Under the pieces are notes generated by a model. It did no database searches and was not told the origin of the DNA. It saw only the letters and a program-made list of their open reading frames with translations. From a virus, in the IMG/VR virus record IMGVR_UViG_3300012147_000007, positions 1 to 64,000 of that record: a stretch of DNA of 64,000 nt; one strand, written 5' to 3'. The translations under genes and the position numbers were made by a program. This document shows, piece by piece, positions 14,013-21,817 of this stretch (positions are counted from its first letter, which is position 1; every line of letters begins with the position of its first letter).

Positions 14013-14044
14013 AGAATTTTAATCTTTTTTTAAACCACTATAAA

Positions 14045-14362
14045 TCAACCGTTTGGATACTTACTTTTTAATTCAGCAAGAACCCTTCTTTCTTCAAGTT
14101 CTTTAATATCCTTAGCTTCTTGGGTTGCTGCAGCATCATCTGCTGCAAATAAACCATCAATATCTAATTCGCCCTTATTTTCACTCACTTCATACAAAGT
14201 AGCTCTTTGAATGTTATCTCTTCCGAAATATTCAATTTTTTCTCTCACTTTATTTCCAAGCTCTTCTTCAGAAAATGCTTCAAATTCAACAATAGTTTCT
14301 CCACACGATATAGTGTAGTCACATCCGTTACCTTGATATAGGTGTAATAATAATTTTGCCAT
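14045..14362 (-). CDS. Hypothetical protein, 105 aa
   Basis: N-terminal beta-rich segment (MAKLLLHLYQGNGCDYTISC), then a helical acidic C-terminus ending in ELEERRVLAELKSKYPNG. TGA stop. Its start lies one base from the cupin protein stop at 14364, so the two are co-transcribed. No recognised family. Confidence 0.6.
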   Translation of the reverse strand: MAKLLLHLYQGNGCDYTISCGETIVEFEAFSEEELGNKVREKIEYFGRDNIQRATLYEVSENKGELDIDGLFAADDAAATQEAKDIKELEERRVLAELKSKYPNG

Positions 14363-14363
14363 C

Positions 14364-15104
14364 TTAATCTAATTTTTCTAATTTCTTTAATATCTTAGGA
14401 TTGAACTCATCGACCCTATCATTTCCAAACCTAATTGAAAGTCCGTCCTCTCTTGTGTTCTTAATGACAAAACCTTTTAGTCCTATAAATGCACCATATT
14501 CTACTCGGTCATCTCTATCCATTTTCTTTTCATCAAGCATAACCCAATCATTCCTCTTTACTTCTTCAAGAATATTGTCAGTCTTTACTGTATGCCTGAA
14601 CTTTCCTTTGAAATACTCCAGCATCACATGAATTCTATCACTATGAAGGTATCCAAGTTCTCCAACCTGCTCAGAATCTGGCATCTCACGACCCCATGGT
14701 TCTCCAGTCAACATAACACTCGAACAAACAGAAGTTGTAGGTCTAACGTAATGCCACCCATCTCTATGAGGCATATCATAATACATGCTACCTTGTGATA
14801 TAATCGTAGAGAATACCTCTGGTTCTTCAAGACCTTCTCCGAATCCTACACCCATTTCATATTCTCCTTCAAGCACATGAATAGCGCTTGGCCAAGGGTG
14901 AGGATGAAACAAAGACTCCCCTGCAGCGCAAGGATGAATAAAGTGTAAAAACAATCTATGATTTCCCAGTTGACACCAAAGCCTTTCAACGTGTGGTGGA
15001 TGGTAATTTACATCTACTGATTTCCATATAGAAGCGTCACACAAAAGGTCATACAATTTAACTCTTTCAATCTGTTGTAGTTTTTCTATAAAAGTCCTTT
15101 CCAT
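14364..15104 (-). CDS. Cupin-domain protein with C-terminal extension
   Basis: Cupin beta-barrel with a metal-type motif: HPHPWPSAIHVLEGEYEMG, then the second-strand HRDGWHYVRPTT. Phage cupins are often iron-dependent oxygenases or isomerases, but the substrate cannot be read. The C-terminal third (IGLKGFVIKNTREDGLSIRF) resembles a small SH3-like barrel. I place the start at 15104 because the promoter -7 element occupies 15114-15121, giving an almost leaderless mRNA. A second cupin-like protein lies at 42.4 kb. Confidence 0.65.
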   Translation of the reverse strand: MERTFIEKLQQIERVKLYDLLCDASIWKSVDVNYHPPHVERLWCQLGNHRLFLHFIHPCAAGESLFHPHPWPSAIHVLEGEYEMGVGFGEGLEEPEVFSTIISQGSMYYDMPHRDGWHYVRPTTSVCSSVMLTGEPWGREMPDSEQVGELGYLHSDRIHVMLEYFKGKFRHTVKTDNILEEVKRNDWVMLDEKKMDRDDRVEYGAFIGLKGFVIKNTREDGLSIRFGNDRVDEFNPKILKKLEKLD

Positions 15105-15113
15105 ATCTAATAG

Positions 15114-15145
15114 CAAAAGTATGGAATGTTTGAATGAATACCAAA
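15114..15145 (-). promoter_or_regulatory. Bacteroidota-type promoter
   Basis: Minus strand TTTG, exactly 20 nt (containing AAACATTCC), TACTTTTG. The expected start of transcription lies next to the ATG at 15104, suggesting a leaderless message. Confidence 0.75.
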
Positions 15146-15154
15146 AATATAAAC

Positions 15155-15163
15155 CTATTTATA
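15155..15163 (+). promoter_or_regulatory. Putative late-promoter motif CTATTTATA
   Basis: Plus-strand CTATTTATA 15 bases before the ATG at 15179. Its position argues that the gene starts at 15179 and not at the in-frame ATG at 15134. Confidence 0.45.
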
Positions 15164-15178
15164 AGAAACTTTTTTATA

Positions 15179-16690
15179 ATGGACAATATTGAACTTGAAA
15201 ATGAAATAGAACTAAGGATGAATCCTCACGACTTTTCCTTATCTACAGGGGGCTTAATAGATATAATGAATGAATACGATTTATCTGAGCATGATGTAGC
15301 CTTTGTTTATAGTAAAATAGTAGAAAGAAAAAGAGAAGAACTTGTAGATACCTCAAAAGATGTTATCAAATATTTTAGAGATAAAGGAAATCACTACCCT
15401 TCATTTAATGAGTTCAAAACAGTTTTTAAACAATACGGTCCTACTTTTGTAGACGACAAAATTCTAAGAGATATGCACAGGAGAGAAACACGAGATTCAA
15501 ACCAAATTTCAATGTTTGAAATCAGAAAAATGATTAGAGAAGGGCTTGGTTCTATGTGGAGCGAGTTTGACCCAGAAGAATTTGAAGGTGATGCAAAAAA
15601 AGCTGCAATGCAAGACATTGGAGACGAATTTGAAGAGCTTGGCACTACTAAGTACGAAAAAGGTATGGACAAAGATGAGTTCATAGGAAACCTTGACAGA
15701 GTTAAGTTAAATTTACCAAGCGATGAAGAAGAGTTCGAAAGAATCTCCAGCATGATGAAAAAGAAAAAAAGCCATGAGGACCTATTTGGAGCAGGTACAT
15801 TGAATGAGGAAGGGATTGGTCAACAAGGTTTATTTAAACCACAAGACTCTCAAGGAAATGACATAAACCTTAAAGCTCTTGTCACAAACTTGGAAGGGAC
15901 AAAGAAAGGTCGTGTGCTTGGATTTGGAGATGATGGACAAGGAAACCAAACTATAAGAGTAAGCTGGGCATGGCCTATGGATATGAAATTCACAGCACCA
16001 GAAGAAATGGGAGACAAAGTAGAAATGGCAGCCGACCTTATTGTTCAAGGAATGAACGAGAACAATGGAGAAGCTGGAAGAAACAACTTAAGAGCCGTTG
16101 AAGTTACTTATGTTGACGGCACAGTTATACCAACATCAATGGCTGCTCATCTATCAGACGAAGACATTAAAGCCTATTTTGAACCAGGTAAACTATTTAA
16201 CATCGGAAGTGTTGAAGATAATATGCAAGCAGTACAATCAATAAATATAATAAGAGAAGATATGGACAACTTAAATGAAAATGAAGAAGTGGTTATGGCC
16301 ACTGGAATGCTAAACAAAGCGCTTATGGACTTTCACAACGCAGGAGGAAGCAAAGAGTCTGCACAACAACAGCTTGATTCTGTTTTTGTTGGCTCAGACA
16401 GCGAATGGTCTACTCATGTAGATGCTATGAAATCAAAATACCCCGACATGTACCAAGATGGTATTGAGGAAGCGAGAGGTCTTGGTCATGGAGTTAAAAA
16501 TTCAGGAGATAGAAATGTTAAAAGAAGTAATGATAATTCTCACGCTCCAGTAACAACTCTTCCAGAAGGTAGAACTCTTGATTCTAAAATCAAAACTTTA
16601 TCAGAAAGCGCTCCTACAAAGAAGGACCTTTTAAACTTCATTAGCGAACAAGCAACAAAGCTTGCTAAAGATATTAGAGAAGGTAAATAA
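15179..16690 (+). CDS. Virion-type protein with internal IRKMIRE tag, about 503 aa
   Basis: First gene of a four-gene plus-strand cluster. Acidic, helix-rich, no enzyme motif. About 110 residues from the start it contains MFEIRKMIREGLGSMWSE, the same amphipathic element that opens many other proteins here, and it ends with LLNFISEQATKLAKDIREGK. Such elements resemble capsid-targeting or protease-processed regions, so a structural or scaffold-related role is possible. The upstream late-type motif supports late expression. TAA stop. Confidence 0.6.
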   Translation: MDNIELENEIELRMNPHDFSLSTGGLIDIMNEYDLSEHDVAFVYSKIVERKREELVDTSKDVIKYFRDKGNHYPSFNEFKTVFKQYGPTFVDDKILRDMHRRETRDSNQISMFEIRKMIREGLGSMWSEFDPEEFEGDAKKAAMQDIGDEFEELGTTKYEKGMDKDEFIGNLDRVKLNLPSDEEEFERISSMMKKKKSHEDLFGAGTLNEEGIGQQGLFKPQDSQGNDINLKALVTNLEGTKKGRVLGFGDDGQGNQTIRVSWAWPMDMKFTAPEEMGDKVEMAADLIVQGMNENNGEAGRNNLRAVEVTYVDGTVIPTSMAAHLSDEDIKAYFEPGKLFNIGSVEDNMQAVQSINIIREDMDNLNENEEVVMATGMLNKALMDFHNAGGSKESAQQQLDSVFVGSDSEWSTHVDAMKSKYPDMYQDGIEEARGLGHGVKNSGDRNVKRSNDNSHAPVTTLPEGRTLDSKIKTLSESAPTKKDLLNFISEQATKLAKDIREGK

Positions 16691-16698
16691 ATTAAATA

Positions 16699-17405
16699 TG
16701 AATTTAGTAGAACAGCTGGCTAAAATATTAAAACCAATACTATCTGAAGAATTGGAACCAGAGGGCGCTTCATACAAATCTACTCTTAATAGAATATCTG
16801 AATTGTCAGATGAGATTAATGATTTGATTGACGAATCGGATGACCTACCTTCTTGGATTCAAGATAAGATTACAATAGCAAATCACAATATGGATGCTAT
16901 TCTTGGTTATTTTAAATCTCAAGAACTTGACGAAGAGTCAAAAGGTCTTTGGGCAAATATTCACGCCAAGAGAAAAAGAGGAGAATCTCCTGCTAAAAAA
17001 GGAGAAAAAGATTATCCAGATAAAAAATCATGGGACAAAGCTTCTAAGTCAGAATCTCTTTCAGAAGAAGAATATAATGAAGCATGTTCAATAATGGAAA
17101 GAGTATCTTTCATGTCTGAAGGAGATAAGTTCGGCTTTAAAGAGATTGATGCTCCAGAATTAAATGAAGCTGAATACCAAGGTAGAAAAGTTGAGCTGGG
17201 AAAACCTACAGCAGGTGATGTCAAAAAATTTAAAGTATACGTTAAGAATGATAAAGGAAACGTAGTTAAAGTAAACTTTGGACAAAAGGGTGTTAGAATT
17301 AAAAAAAATAACCCAGAAAGAAGAAAGTCATTTAGAGCAAGACACAACTGTGAAAACCCAGGACCAAGATGGAAGCCGAGATATTGGTCTTGTAAAAAAT
17401 GGTAA
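16699..17405 (+). CDS. Virion-type protein with N-terminal tag and basic C-terminus
   Basis: Starts eight bases after the previous stop. The N-terminus MNLVEQLAKILKPILSEE fits the tag pattern with an ILSE cleavage-like site. The middle is helical and acidic. The C-terminal SFRARHNCENPGP...YWSCKKW is a Cys/Trp/Arg motif I associate with phage hypothetical proteins of head-linked clusters, though its function is unknown. The next gene begins one base after the stop, so they are translationally coupled. Confidence 0.65.
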
Positions 17406-17406
17406 A

Positions 17407-17739
17407 ATGAAAAAAGTAATCTGCAAAAATTGTGATTGGAAATGGGATATAGAAAAGGATGACAAAAACCCTTACTTATGTCACAAATGTGGGTACGATA
17501 ATAAGAAAGATAAATTTGACTACAAAGCTCTTAATAAATGGAAGAGTGATAATGGAATCAAAGAATATATAATAGACATCAGAAAAATAATACAGGAAGA
17601 ATTTGAAAAAATTTTTAAAATTGATTATCCATACCATAAAATCGAAAAGCTAGTAGATTATTATAAGGAAGAGTTTGATGATTATATGGATAAACAAGGG
17701 TGGAATATATTTCAATCCGATTCACCTTCGCTTTTATGA
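17407..17739 (+). CDS. Zinc-ribbon protein with IRKIIQEE tag, 110 aa
   Basis: Starts ATG at 17407 one base after the previous stop. N-terminal four-cysteine zinc ribbon: CKNCDWKWDIE...CHKCGYDN. It is followed by YIIDIRKIIQEEFEKIF, an internal copy of the amphipathic tag seen at the N-termini of other genes. A zinc ribbon with this tag suggests a virion-associated nucleic-acid or protein-binding role. It overlaps the next ORF by 65 bases, so a frameshift between them cannot be excluded. TGA stop. Confidence 0.65.
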   Translation: MKKVICKNCDWKWDIEKDDKNPYLCHKCGYDNKKDKFDYKALNKWKSDNGIKEYIIDIRKIIQEEFEKIFKIDYPYHKIEKLVDYYKEEFDDYMDKQGWNIFQSDSPSLL

Positions 17740-18106
17740 TAAATATAATACTGATGGTGATTATTTTTGGCAAATTCAAGTTGTAGATGAGCCATATGGA
17801 GAAGCTGGATTCTATGACCAAGATAAAAATGCTGTTATTGGAATTTCTACAGACCAAGAAGCTATAGGGCTTGCTAGAAAAACAGGCCTCATGGTTGATG
17901 ATGATGGAGTTGTGTTTGGATTTCAAGGACATTCACTTTTATCTGAAGAAATTAACTTGCCGATAGAAATTGGTGATGAAATTTTAACTGGACGATTCAA
18001 AAACAAGAAGACTAAAATTAAATCTATTGATAAAAACGATAAGGGCGACTTAACAATTAATGATAAGCCTGCTCTTAAGTTTAGAATACCTAAAAATACA
18101 AAATAG
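17675..18106 (+). CDS. Hypothetical protein, about 143 aa
   Basis: The first convincing segment is LRFYDKYNTDGDYFWQIQVV, followed by YGEAGFYDQDKNAVIGISTD and a C-terminal basic region. The first ATG lies inside the preceding gene in another frame; either the genes overlap or a shift joins them. Last gene of the plus-strand cluster. TAA stop. No recognised domain. Confidence 0.55.
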   Translation: MMIIWINKGGIYFNPIHLRFYDKYNTDGDYFWQIQVVDEPYGEAGFYDQDKNAVIGISTDQEAIGLARKTGLMVDDDGVVFGFQGHSLLSEEINLPIEIGDEILTGRFKNKKTKIKSIDKNDKGDLTINDKPALKFRIPKNTK

Positions 18107-18163
18107 AATTAAACAATCCTACCAAAATCTCTTTTACCAACTTTCATTATTTGACTCCGCATG

Positions 18164-18237
18164 TACCGATGAAGGGTTTCGAACCCTAAGCCTTATCCTT
18201 ATGAGGGATACGTACTAACCTATTATACGACATCGGC
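18164..18237 (-). tRNA. tRNA-Met(CAT), second copy
   Basis: Acceptor GCCGATG/CATCGGT, anticodon stem TATCC/GGATA with loop CTCATAA (CAT), A73. The outer T-stem pair is T-T. One of the two CAT tRNAs in the window may be an Ile2 type. Confidence 0.82.
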
Positions 18238-18272
18238 ATGTGATGGATTGATAGCTCCATCGGGCATTTTCC

Positions 18273-18466
18273 TTATGAGAATCCATTGTTCTTCTTCCAC
18301 TGCTCATGCTTTTGCTCAACACTATACATGAAAGAACCTCCTGGAATTACCTTCGCATCTGGGAATCCGTTTTCTGTTGTCAAAACAGATTCTGATTCTT
18401 TTATTGCACCAGTAAACTTTCCAGCACCTTTCTTATTTTCAATATTACCTGTTGAAGGATTGTATT
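18273..18466 (-). pseudogene. C-terminal gene fragment beside an endonuclease
   Basis: Open frame reading NPSTGNIENKKGAGKF, ...GFPDAKVIPGGSF, ...HEQWKKNNGFS then TAA, with protein-like codon use but no start codon. It is cut off where the endonuclease block at 18.5-19.2 kb begins. The gene on the other side (19202-19360) ends ...GVRTDYLFK, and the fragment begins with a Tyr-Asn codon pair, so the two might once have been one gene. Confidence 0.5.
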
Positions 18467-18490
18467 AAAATTAATTTTTACTTTTTTTAG

Positions 18491-18500
18491 TTTATTTATT
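18491..18500 (+). promoter_or_regulatory. Putative late-promoter motif
   Basis: Plus-strand TTTATTTATTAATAAACC just before the endonuclease ATG at 18513. The same region is an imperfect palindrome. Confidence 0.35.
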
Positions 18501-18512
18501 AATAAACCAAAT

Positions 18513-19190
18513 ATGAAACCTAAATATACAAACGAACAACTTAAACATGCTAAGTCTTTTGATAAATTACCATTAGAATGTTATGAATGTAATAAAGATT
18601 TTTTTATAGCAAAGACGCACATCAAAGATGCTAAAAATCCAAATTGCAAAAGAACTGGTGAATTTTGCTCAAAACAATGTTTGTCTTTATCAAAAAAAAC
18701 AAAAGCTAAATATAATTGTCATAACTGCGGAAAAGAATGTGAAAAAAAGATTTCTCAAATAAAACTATCAAAATCAGGTTATAATTTTTGCTCAAGGAGC
18801 TGCACATCATCTTATCATATGAAAAACAAAAAATACGGCACAAATAGGTCTAAATTAGAACAGTGGATTGAAATTCAATTAACAAAATTATACCCAAATC
18901 TTAAAATATCTTATAATGACAGGCAAATTTTAAATCCTTTGGAATTAGATATATTTATCCCAGAATTGTCAATAGCATTTGAATTAAACGGCATTTTTCA
19001 TTATGAACCCATATTTGGACCTGAAAAGCTAAATAAAACTCAAACTAAAGATTTCAACAAACACAAACTTTGCTTTGATAAAAGGGTGGATTTATGTGTA
19101 ATTGACACATCAAGTCAAAAATATTTTAAAGAACAGACATCTAATAAGTTTTTAAATATAATTATAAAAATTATTCAAGAAAGATTTTAA
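18513..19190 (+). CDS. Vsr/PD-(D/E)XK-type homing endonuclease, 225 aa
   Basis: N-terminal half: Cys-pair zinc motifs (CYECNKDFF, CSKQC, CHNCGKEC, CSRSC). C-terminal half: a Vsr-like nuclease fold, RSKLEQWIEIQL, then LELDIFIPELSIAFELNGIFHYE with catalytic D and E-x-N-x(3)-H, and a late DLCVIDTS strand. It lies on the plus strand, antisense to the gene remnants on either side. It is closely related to the enzyme at 44.0 kb. TAA stop. Confidence 0.88.
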   Translation: MKPKYTNEQLKHAKSFDKLPLECYECNKDFFIAKTHIKDAKNPNCKRTGEFCSKQCLSLSKKTKAKYNCHNCGKECEKKISQIKLSKSGYNFCSRSCTSSYHMKNKKYGTNRSKLEQWIEIQLTKLYPNLKISYNDRQILNPLELDIFIPELSIAFELNGIFHYEPIFGPEKLNKTQTKDFNKHKLCFDKRVDLCVIDTSSQKYFKEQTSNKFLNIIIKIIQERF

Positions 19191-19201
19191 TTCTATGTAA
19201 C

Positions 19202-19360
19202 TTATTTGAACAAATAATCCGTTCTAACACCACCCTTAGGCTCAATAAACTCTACCATATAAGACTGTTCAGTTCCATCATTCATATGAACAATCAAGTT
19301 ACCAGTTTCATCTCGGTTCACTAAAAAATTCTTTCTCACCTCTTCTCTCTTGTCTTTCAT
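19202..19360 (-). CDS. Hypothetical protein, 52 aa, possibly truncated by the endonuclease
   Basis: Starts MKDKREEVRKNFLVNRDE and continues through GNLIVHMNDGTEQSYMVEFI to ...GGVRTDYLFK, TAA. The last three codons lie at the edge of the endonuclease block, so the natural C-terminus may be the fragment at 18.3-18.5 kb. Too short for a confident family. Confidence 0.5.
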   Translation of the reverse strand: MKDKREEVRKNFLVNRDETGNLIVHMNDGTEQSYMVEFIEPKGGVRTDYLFK

Positions 19361-19406
19361 GACTTTTGTTTTTAAAATTATATTTTATTTCATTATCGAA
19401 CAAATG

Positions 19407-19480
19407 AGCAGGTAGACGGGATTGAACCGTCTCTATTCCAGATTGGAAATCTGGCGCACCACCATTTATGCGTTACCTGC
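19407..19480 (-). tRNA. tRNA-Gly(TCC)
   Basis: Perfect acceptor GCAGGTA/TACCTGC, T stem GACGG/CCGTC, anticodon stem CCAGA/TCTGG with loop TTTCCAA, anticodon TCC, U73 as expected for Gly. Confidence 0.93.
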
Positions 19481-19486
19481 GTTTGT

Positions 19487-19580
19487 GGACATGGGAGGAA
19501 TTAAACCCAAGACGTAAATCTCGCTTACTTTGCTCCTGAAATGACTAATGCGCACTTATCAATTCACTCACGTTTCAACC
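19487..19580 (-). other. tRNA-like remnant
   Basis: The stretch contains ATGGGAGGAATTAAACCC in the position and spacing of a minus-strand T arm, but the stem is interrupted and no matching acceptor or anticodon arm can be drawn. It is probably a decayed tRNA. The surrounding bases hold no gene. Confidence 0.3.
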
Positions 19581-19675
19581 CTTAGCTTTCTTAGCACCAA
19601 CACCAAAGTTGGGACGGTTCATCTCACCGCAAGCATATCCATATTTGCCTATTTATAGTCGTAGCAAGGACTTTG

Positions 19676-19748
19676 AGCGAAATGTGGGAATCGAACCCCG
19701 TCTTCTCCTTGGAAGGGAGACGCTTTCAGCCATTAAGCTACATCTCGC
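19676..19748 (-). tRNA. tRNA-Gly(TCC), second copy
   Basis: Acceptor GCGAGAT/ATTTCGC, anticodon stem TCTCC/GGAGA with loop CTTCCAA, anticodon TCC, U73. The two outer pairs of the T stem do not form. Confidence 0.82.
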
Positions 19749-19786
19749 ATATGGAGTCATTTATACACAGCTCCTGAGTGTTTATT

Positions 19787-19915
19787 TTACTTATTAAGAT
19801 TTTTTAATTTATCTTTCTTATTGTCCTCTTGGGTAATTCTTAATCTTGCTGCGAAGTCCATTTGTGAAATTAGTTTTTTAATCCTATCAGGGTCTTCATT
19901 TTCTTTATTTTTCAT
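19787..19915 (-). CDS. Small hypothetical protein, 42 aa
   Basis: Starts MKNKENEDPDRIKKLISQ and continues DFAARLRITQEDNKKDK to TAA. Charged and probably helical. It sits between tRNA-Gly and tRNA-Tyr. The codon pattern looks real, but the function is unknown. Confidence 0.5.
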   Translation of the reverse strand: MKNKENEDPDRIKKLISQMDFAARLRITQEDNKKDKLKNLNK

Positions 19916-19953
19916 AGTTTGGTTTTTAACAATATTATAGCCTTCAACTTTTG

Positions 19954-20037
19954 TGGGGGTGGTTGGATTCGAACCAACTCAGACCTATGCCAATGGTGTT
20001 ACAGACCATCCCAACTCTCCAACTTTGGCGCACCCCC
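19954..20037 (-). tRNA. tRNA-Tyr(GTA)
   Basis: Perfect acceptor GGGGGTG/CACCCCC, perfect T stem, anticodon stem ATGGT/ACCAT with loop CTGTAAC, anticodon GTA. Long class II variable arm and A73, as expected for bacterial tRNA-Tyr. Confidence 0.9.
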
Positions 20038-20163
20038 AGTTTACGAAATTTCTTTTATTTTCAGTTTGCGGATTTCGTAATCCCATTTCTGCTATTCTTA
20101 ATTTGTCAGGGAACAAAGCACTGACAAACGTCTTGTCTGAATTGTAAAATTCATTTCCCTTAG

Positions 20164-20236
20164 TGGAGGTGGTCGAAATCGAATCGACCTCAGGAACATT
20201 GCAAATGTTTCTCGCCAGCCTTGGACATGCACCCCC
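20164..20236 (-). tRNA. tRNA-Ala(TGC)
   Basis: Acceptor GGGGGTG/CACCTCC carries G3-U70, the Ala identity pair, with A73. Anticodon loop TTTGCAA gives TGC on a four-pair stem AACA/TGTT. The T stem GTCGA/TCGAC is perfect. Confidence 0.82.
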
Positions 20237-20296
20237 ATTGCGCTATGGTGGAAAGTACTTTCCTATGGTTACCATAACTTATTTATCCGCTTTTTG

Positions 20297-20375
20297 TGGA
20301 GAAATAGGGAGTTTAACCCAGTTCAGTCGCTCCGCTAAGCTGTTACACAACATTAACTGAATACTTAAATCTCCA
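20297..20375 (-). other. tRNA-shaped element with a different fold
   Basis: Ends pair TGGAGA with TCTCCA and a T-arm-like hairpin GGG-TTAAACT-CCC is present. In place of D and anticodon arms a stem TTCAGT/ACTGAA encloses two small hairpins (GTT-GTGT-AAC and GCT...AGC). No anticodon can be assigned. Confidence 0.35.
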
Positions 20376-20930
20376 TTATTTATTATTTTTCATAATTTCA
20401 AAGTACTTCTGATTCCTCAATCTTTTTTTCTTGTCGATTCTATTTCTAAAATCTTTAAGAAGAGGTTCTGGAATCTGGATGCCCCTCTTTTGGAACTCTC
20501 CTAATATTTCTTCCTCTGTAAATGTCCAGTCGCAAATTCCATCGCTCCACTGGTCCACCCAAAGACCAAAACTTCTTTTTCCACTCATTACAGCTTTGAC
20601 GATATTCGGATGTCTTGTCCTTATCACTGTATTCCTCTTGATGTCTCCGTTTTCAACTTGCCTAAAGCAATATTTACCTTCTTCACCATTTGGGTCAAAC
20701 TCAGTTTCTATTATTGAGCCTGAGAATTCTAATAACCCACTTCTATAGCTCTTAAGAAAAAATATAAACATTTCATTGAAGTTATCAGAATATTTTCTAA
20801 GCTTCCTGTTTTTTCTACTTCCTACTTTCTTTTTTTGCTCATCAAGCCTACTTAACTTCTGGCTCCCAAGCGGTGTTCTCCTTGCTCTTTCATTTTTTCT
20901 AAATTTATAAATTAATTTAACATTACCCAG
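20376..20930 (-). CDS. Hypothetical basic protein, start uncertain
   Basis: The N-terminus is strongly basic (RKNERARRTPLGSQKLSRLD, then KKKVGSRKNRKLRK), followed by NEMFIFFLKSYRSGLLEFSG and a C-terminal half with TRHPNIVKAVMSGKRSFGLW and DWTFTEEEILGEFQKR. The frame is open back into tRNA-Asp, but no ATG lies between the tRNA and the basic region; the first ATG is at MFIFF near 20773, so a rare start codon or an indel is likely. The basic region suggests nucleic-acid binding. TAA stop. Confidence 0.6.
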   Translation of the reverse strand: MGNVKLIYKFRKNERARRTPLGSQKLSRLDEQKKKVGSRKNRKLRKYSDNFNEMFIFFLKSYRSGLLEFSGSIIETEFDPNGEEGKYCFRQVENGDIKRNTVIRTRHPNIVKAVMSGKRSFGLWVDQWSDGICDWTFTEEEILGEFQKRGIQIPEPLLKDFRNRIDKKKRLRNQKYFEIMKNNK

Positions 20931-21003
20931 CGGTCCCGAACGGATTCGAACCGTCAACCATCTCGCAGACAACGAGCTACACTACCAATTGTGCTACGGG
21001 ACC
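20931..21003 (-). tRNA. tRNA-Asp(GTC)
   Basis: Perfect acceptor GGTCCCG/CGGGACC, G73, anticodon stem CTCG/CGAG with loop TTGTCTG, anticodon GTC. Position 37 is U, which is unusual. Confidence 0.82.
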
Positions 21004-21009
21004 TTATTG

Positions 21010-21083
21010 TCTAAGTGACAGGGGTCGAACCTGCGGCCTGAGCGCCCCAAACGCCCCACTCTACCAAACTGAGCTACACCTAG
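21010..21083 (-). tRNA. tRNA-Pro(TGG)
   Basis: Acceptor CTAGGTG/CACTTAG, T loop TTCGACC, anticodon stem GGGCG/CGCTC with loop TTTGGGG, anticodon TGG, A73. Confidence 0.88.
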
Positions 21084-21091
21084 ATATTTTG

Positions 21092-21167
21092 CGGTCTATA
21101 CGGTTTTCGAATCCGTCTGATATTCCTCCGTGACAGGGAGGTGGACACCCAAGCATCCCCATAGACC
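21092..21167 (-). tRNA. tRNA-Asp(GTC), second copy
   Basis: Perfect acceptor GGTCTAT/ATAGACC, G73, perfect anticodon stem CCTCC/GGAGG with loop CTGTCAC. The innermost T-stem pair is A-A. Confidence 0.85.
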
Positions 21168-21178
21168 ATTTTTTTAAG

Positions 21179-21254
21179 TCTGATGAGCTGGATTTGAACC
21201 AACGTGCTGCAATTTCCAAAATTGCCGAGATAAGCCTGACTCCTCTATCACCAG
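21179..21254 (-). tRNA. tRNA-Pro(TGG), second copy
   Basis: Acceptor CTGGTGA/TCATCAG, perfect anticodon stem GCAAT/ATTGC with loop TTTGGAA, anticodon TGG, A73. The D loop is enlarged. Confidence 0.85.
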
Positions 21255-21331
21255 ATATTTTACTTTAATTTCCAAGATGTCAATTTTTTACTTTCGAAAG
21301 ACTCAGTGACGTTTCACAAAAGTCTATAAAC

Positions 21332-21364
21332 AAAAAAAGCTCGGTCCTTTTTGGAACCGAGCTT
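21332..21364 (-). terminator. Rho-independent terminator
   Basis: Minus strand AAAGCTCGGTTCC-AAAAA-GGACCGAGCTTT plus a T-run, ending the micro-ORF unit started at 21567-21604. Confidence 0.9.
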
Positions 21365-21391
21365 TAAACTATTCGTTTAGATATTATATTA

Positions 21392-21511
21392 TCAAACTTT
21401 AAGTTTATGCAAAACGATTCCGTCCCTGCTGCAATCATCTGCCGCTGGCGCCCCCATATAGCCCATCGGGTTAATTGAAGTGTTCTCGTTATATGTATAA
21501 ACTTTTTCCAT
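21392..21511 (-). CDS. Micro-ORF, 39 aa
   Basis: Starts MEKVYTYNENTSINPMGYMG and ends ...DGIVLHKLKV, TGA. It lies between a near-duplicate of the 7.2-kb promoter and a terminator. Its sequence differs from the 7.0-kb micro-ORF although the promoters are almost the same, so the promoter cassette is shared while the cargo is not. Confidence 0.5.
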   Translation of the reverse strand: MEKVYTYNENTSINPMGYMGAPAADDCSRDGIVLHKLKV

Positions 21512-21566
21512 TTGAATTTGTTTCTCTTTTTTCTAAATAGCAGAAAATTTCTTTTTCCGCTTTCTT

Positions 21567-21604
21567 CTACGCAAATATATAACATTTGTTCTATTAAATC
21601 CAAA
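21567..21604 (-). promoter_or_regulatory. Bacteroidota-type promoter with GAACA element
   Basis: Minus strand TTTG, 21 nt containing GAACAAATG, TATATTTG, then CGTAG. Nearly identical to 7166-7203, including flanking bases for about 60 nt. Confidence 0.87.
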
Positions 21605-21646
21605 TCTTTTTTAAAGAAATATTGAAAATAATTTTGAACCTCTTGA

Positions 21647-21817
21647 TTACCAGCAGTTTATCTCACGATAAAATTTTTCGAAATTTTTCATTTCTTGTAT
21701 TGTGTAGCCGTATCTCTTTCTATTATGCTCTAAAGACTTCTTAATATCACCATCTTTATTCCTTAAAGTTGATGCCTTCCAATCAACAAGCATTTCAATT
21801 CTATCAAGTGGTTGCAT
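21647..21817 (-). CDS. Small conserved-type protein, 56 aa
   Basis: Starts ATG at 21817 overlapping the end of the upstream gene. It contains DRIEMLVDWKASTLRNKDGD and KKSLEHNRKRYGYTIQEM, a pattern I recognise from small phage and bacterial hypothetical proteins. TAA stop. Function unknown. Confidence 0.6.
   Translation of the reverse strand: MQPLDRIEMLVDWKASTLRNKDGDIKKSLEHNRKRYGYTIQEMKNFEKFYREINCW

Noticed and set aside
15134-15178. Longer start for the 15.2-kb gene
   Set aside because: The CTATTTATA motif at 15155-15163 lies inside the extension, so transcription would begin downstream of that ATG.
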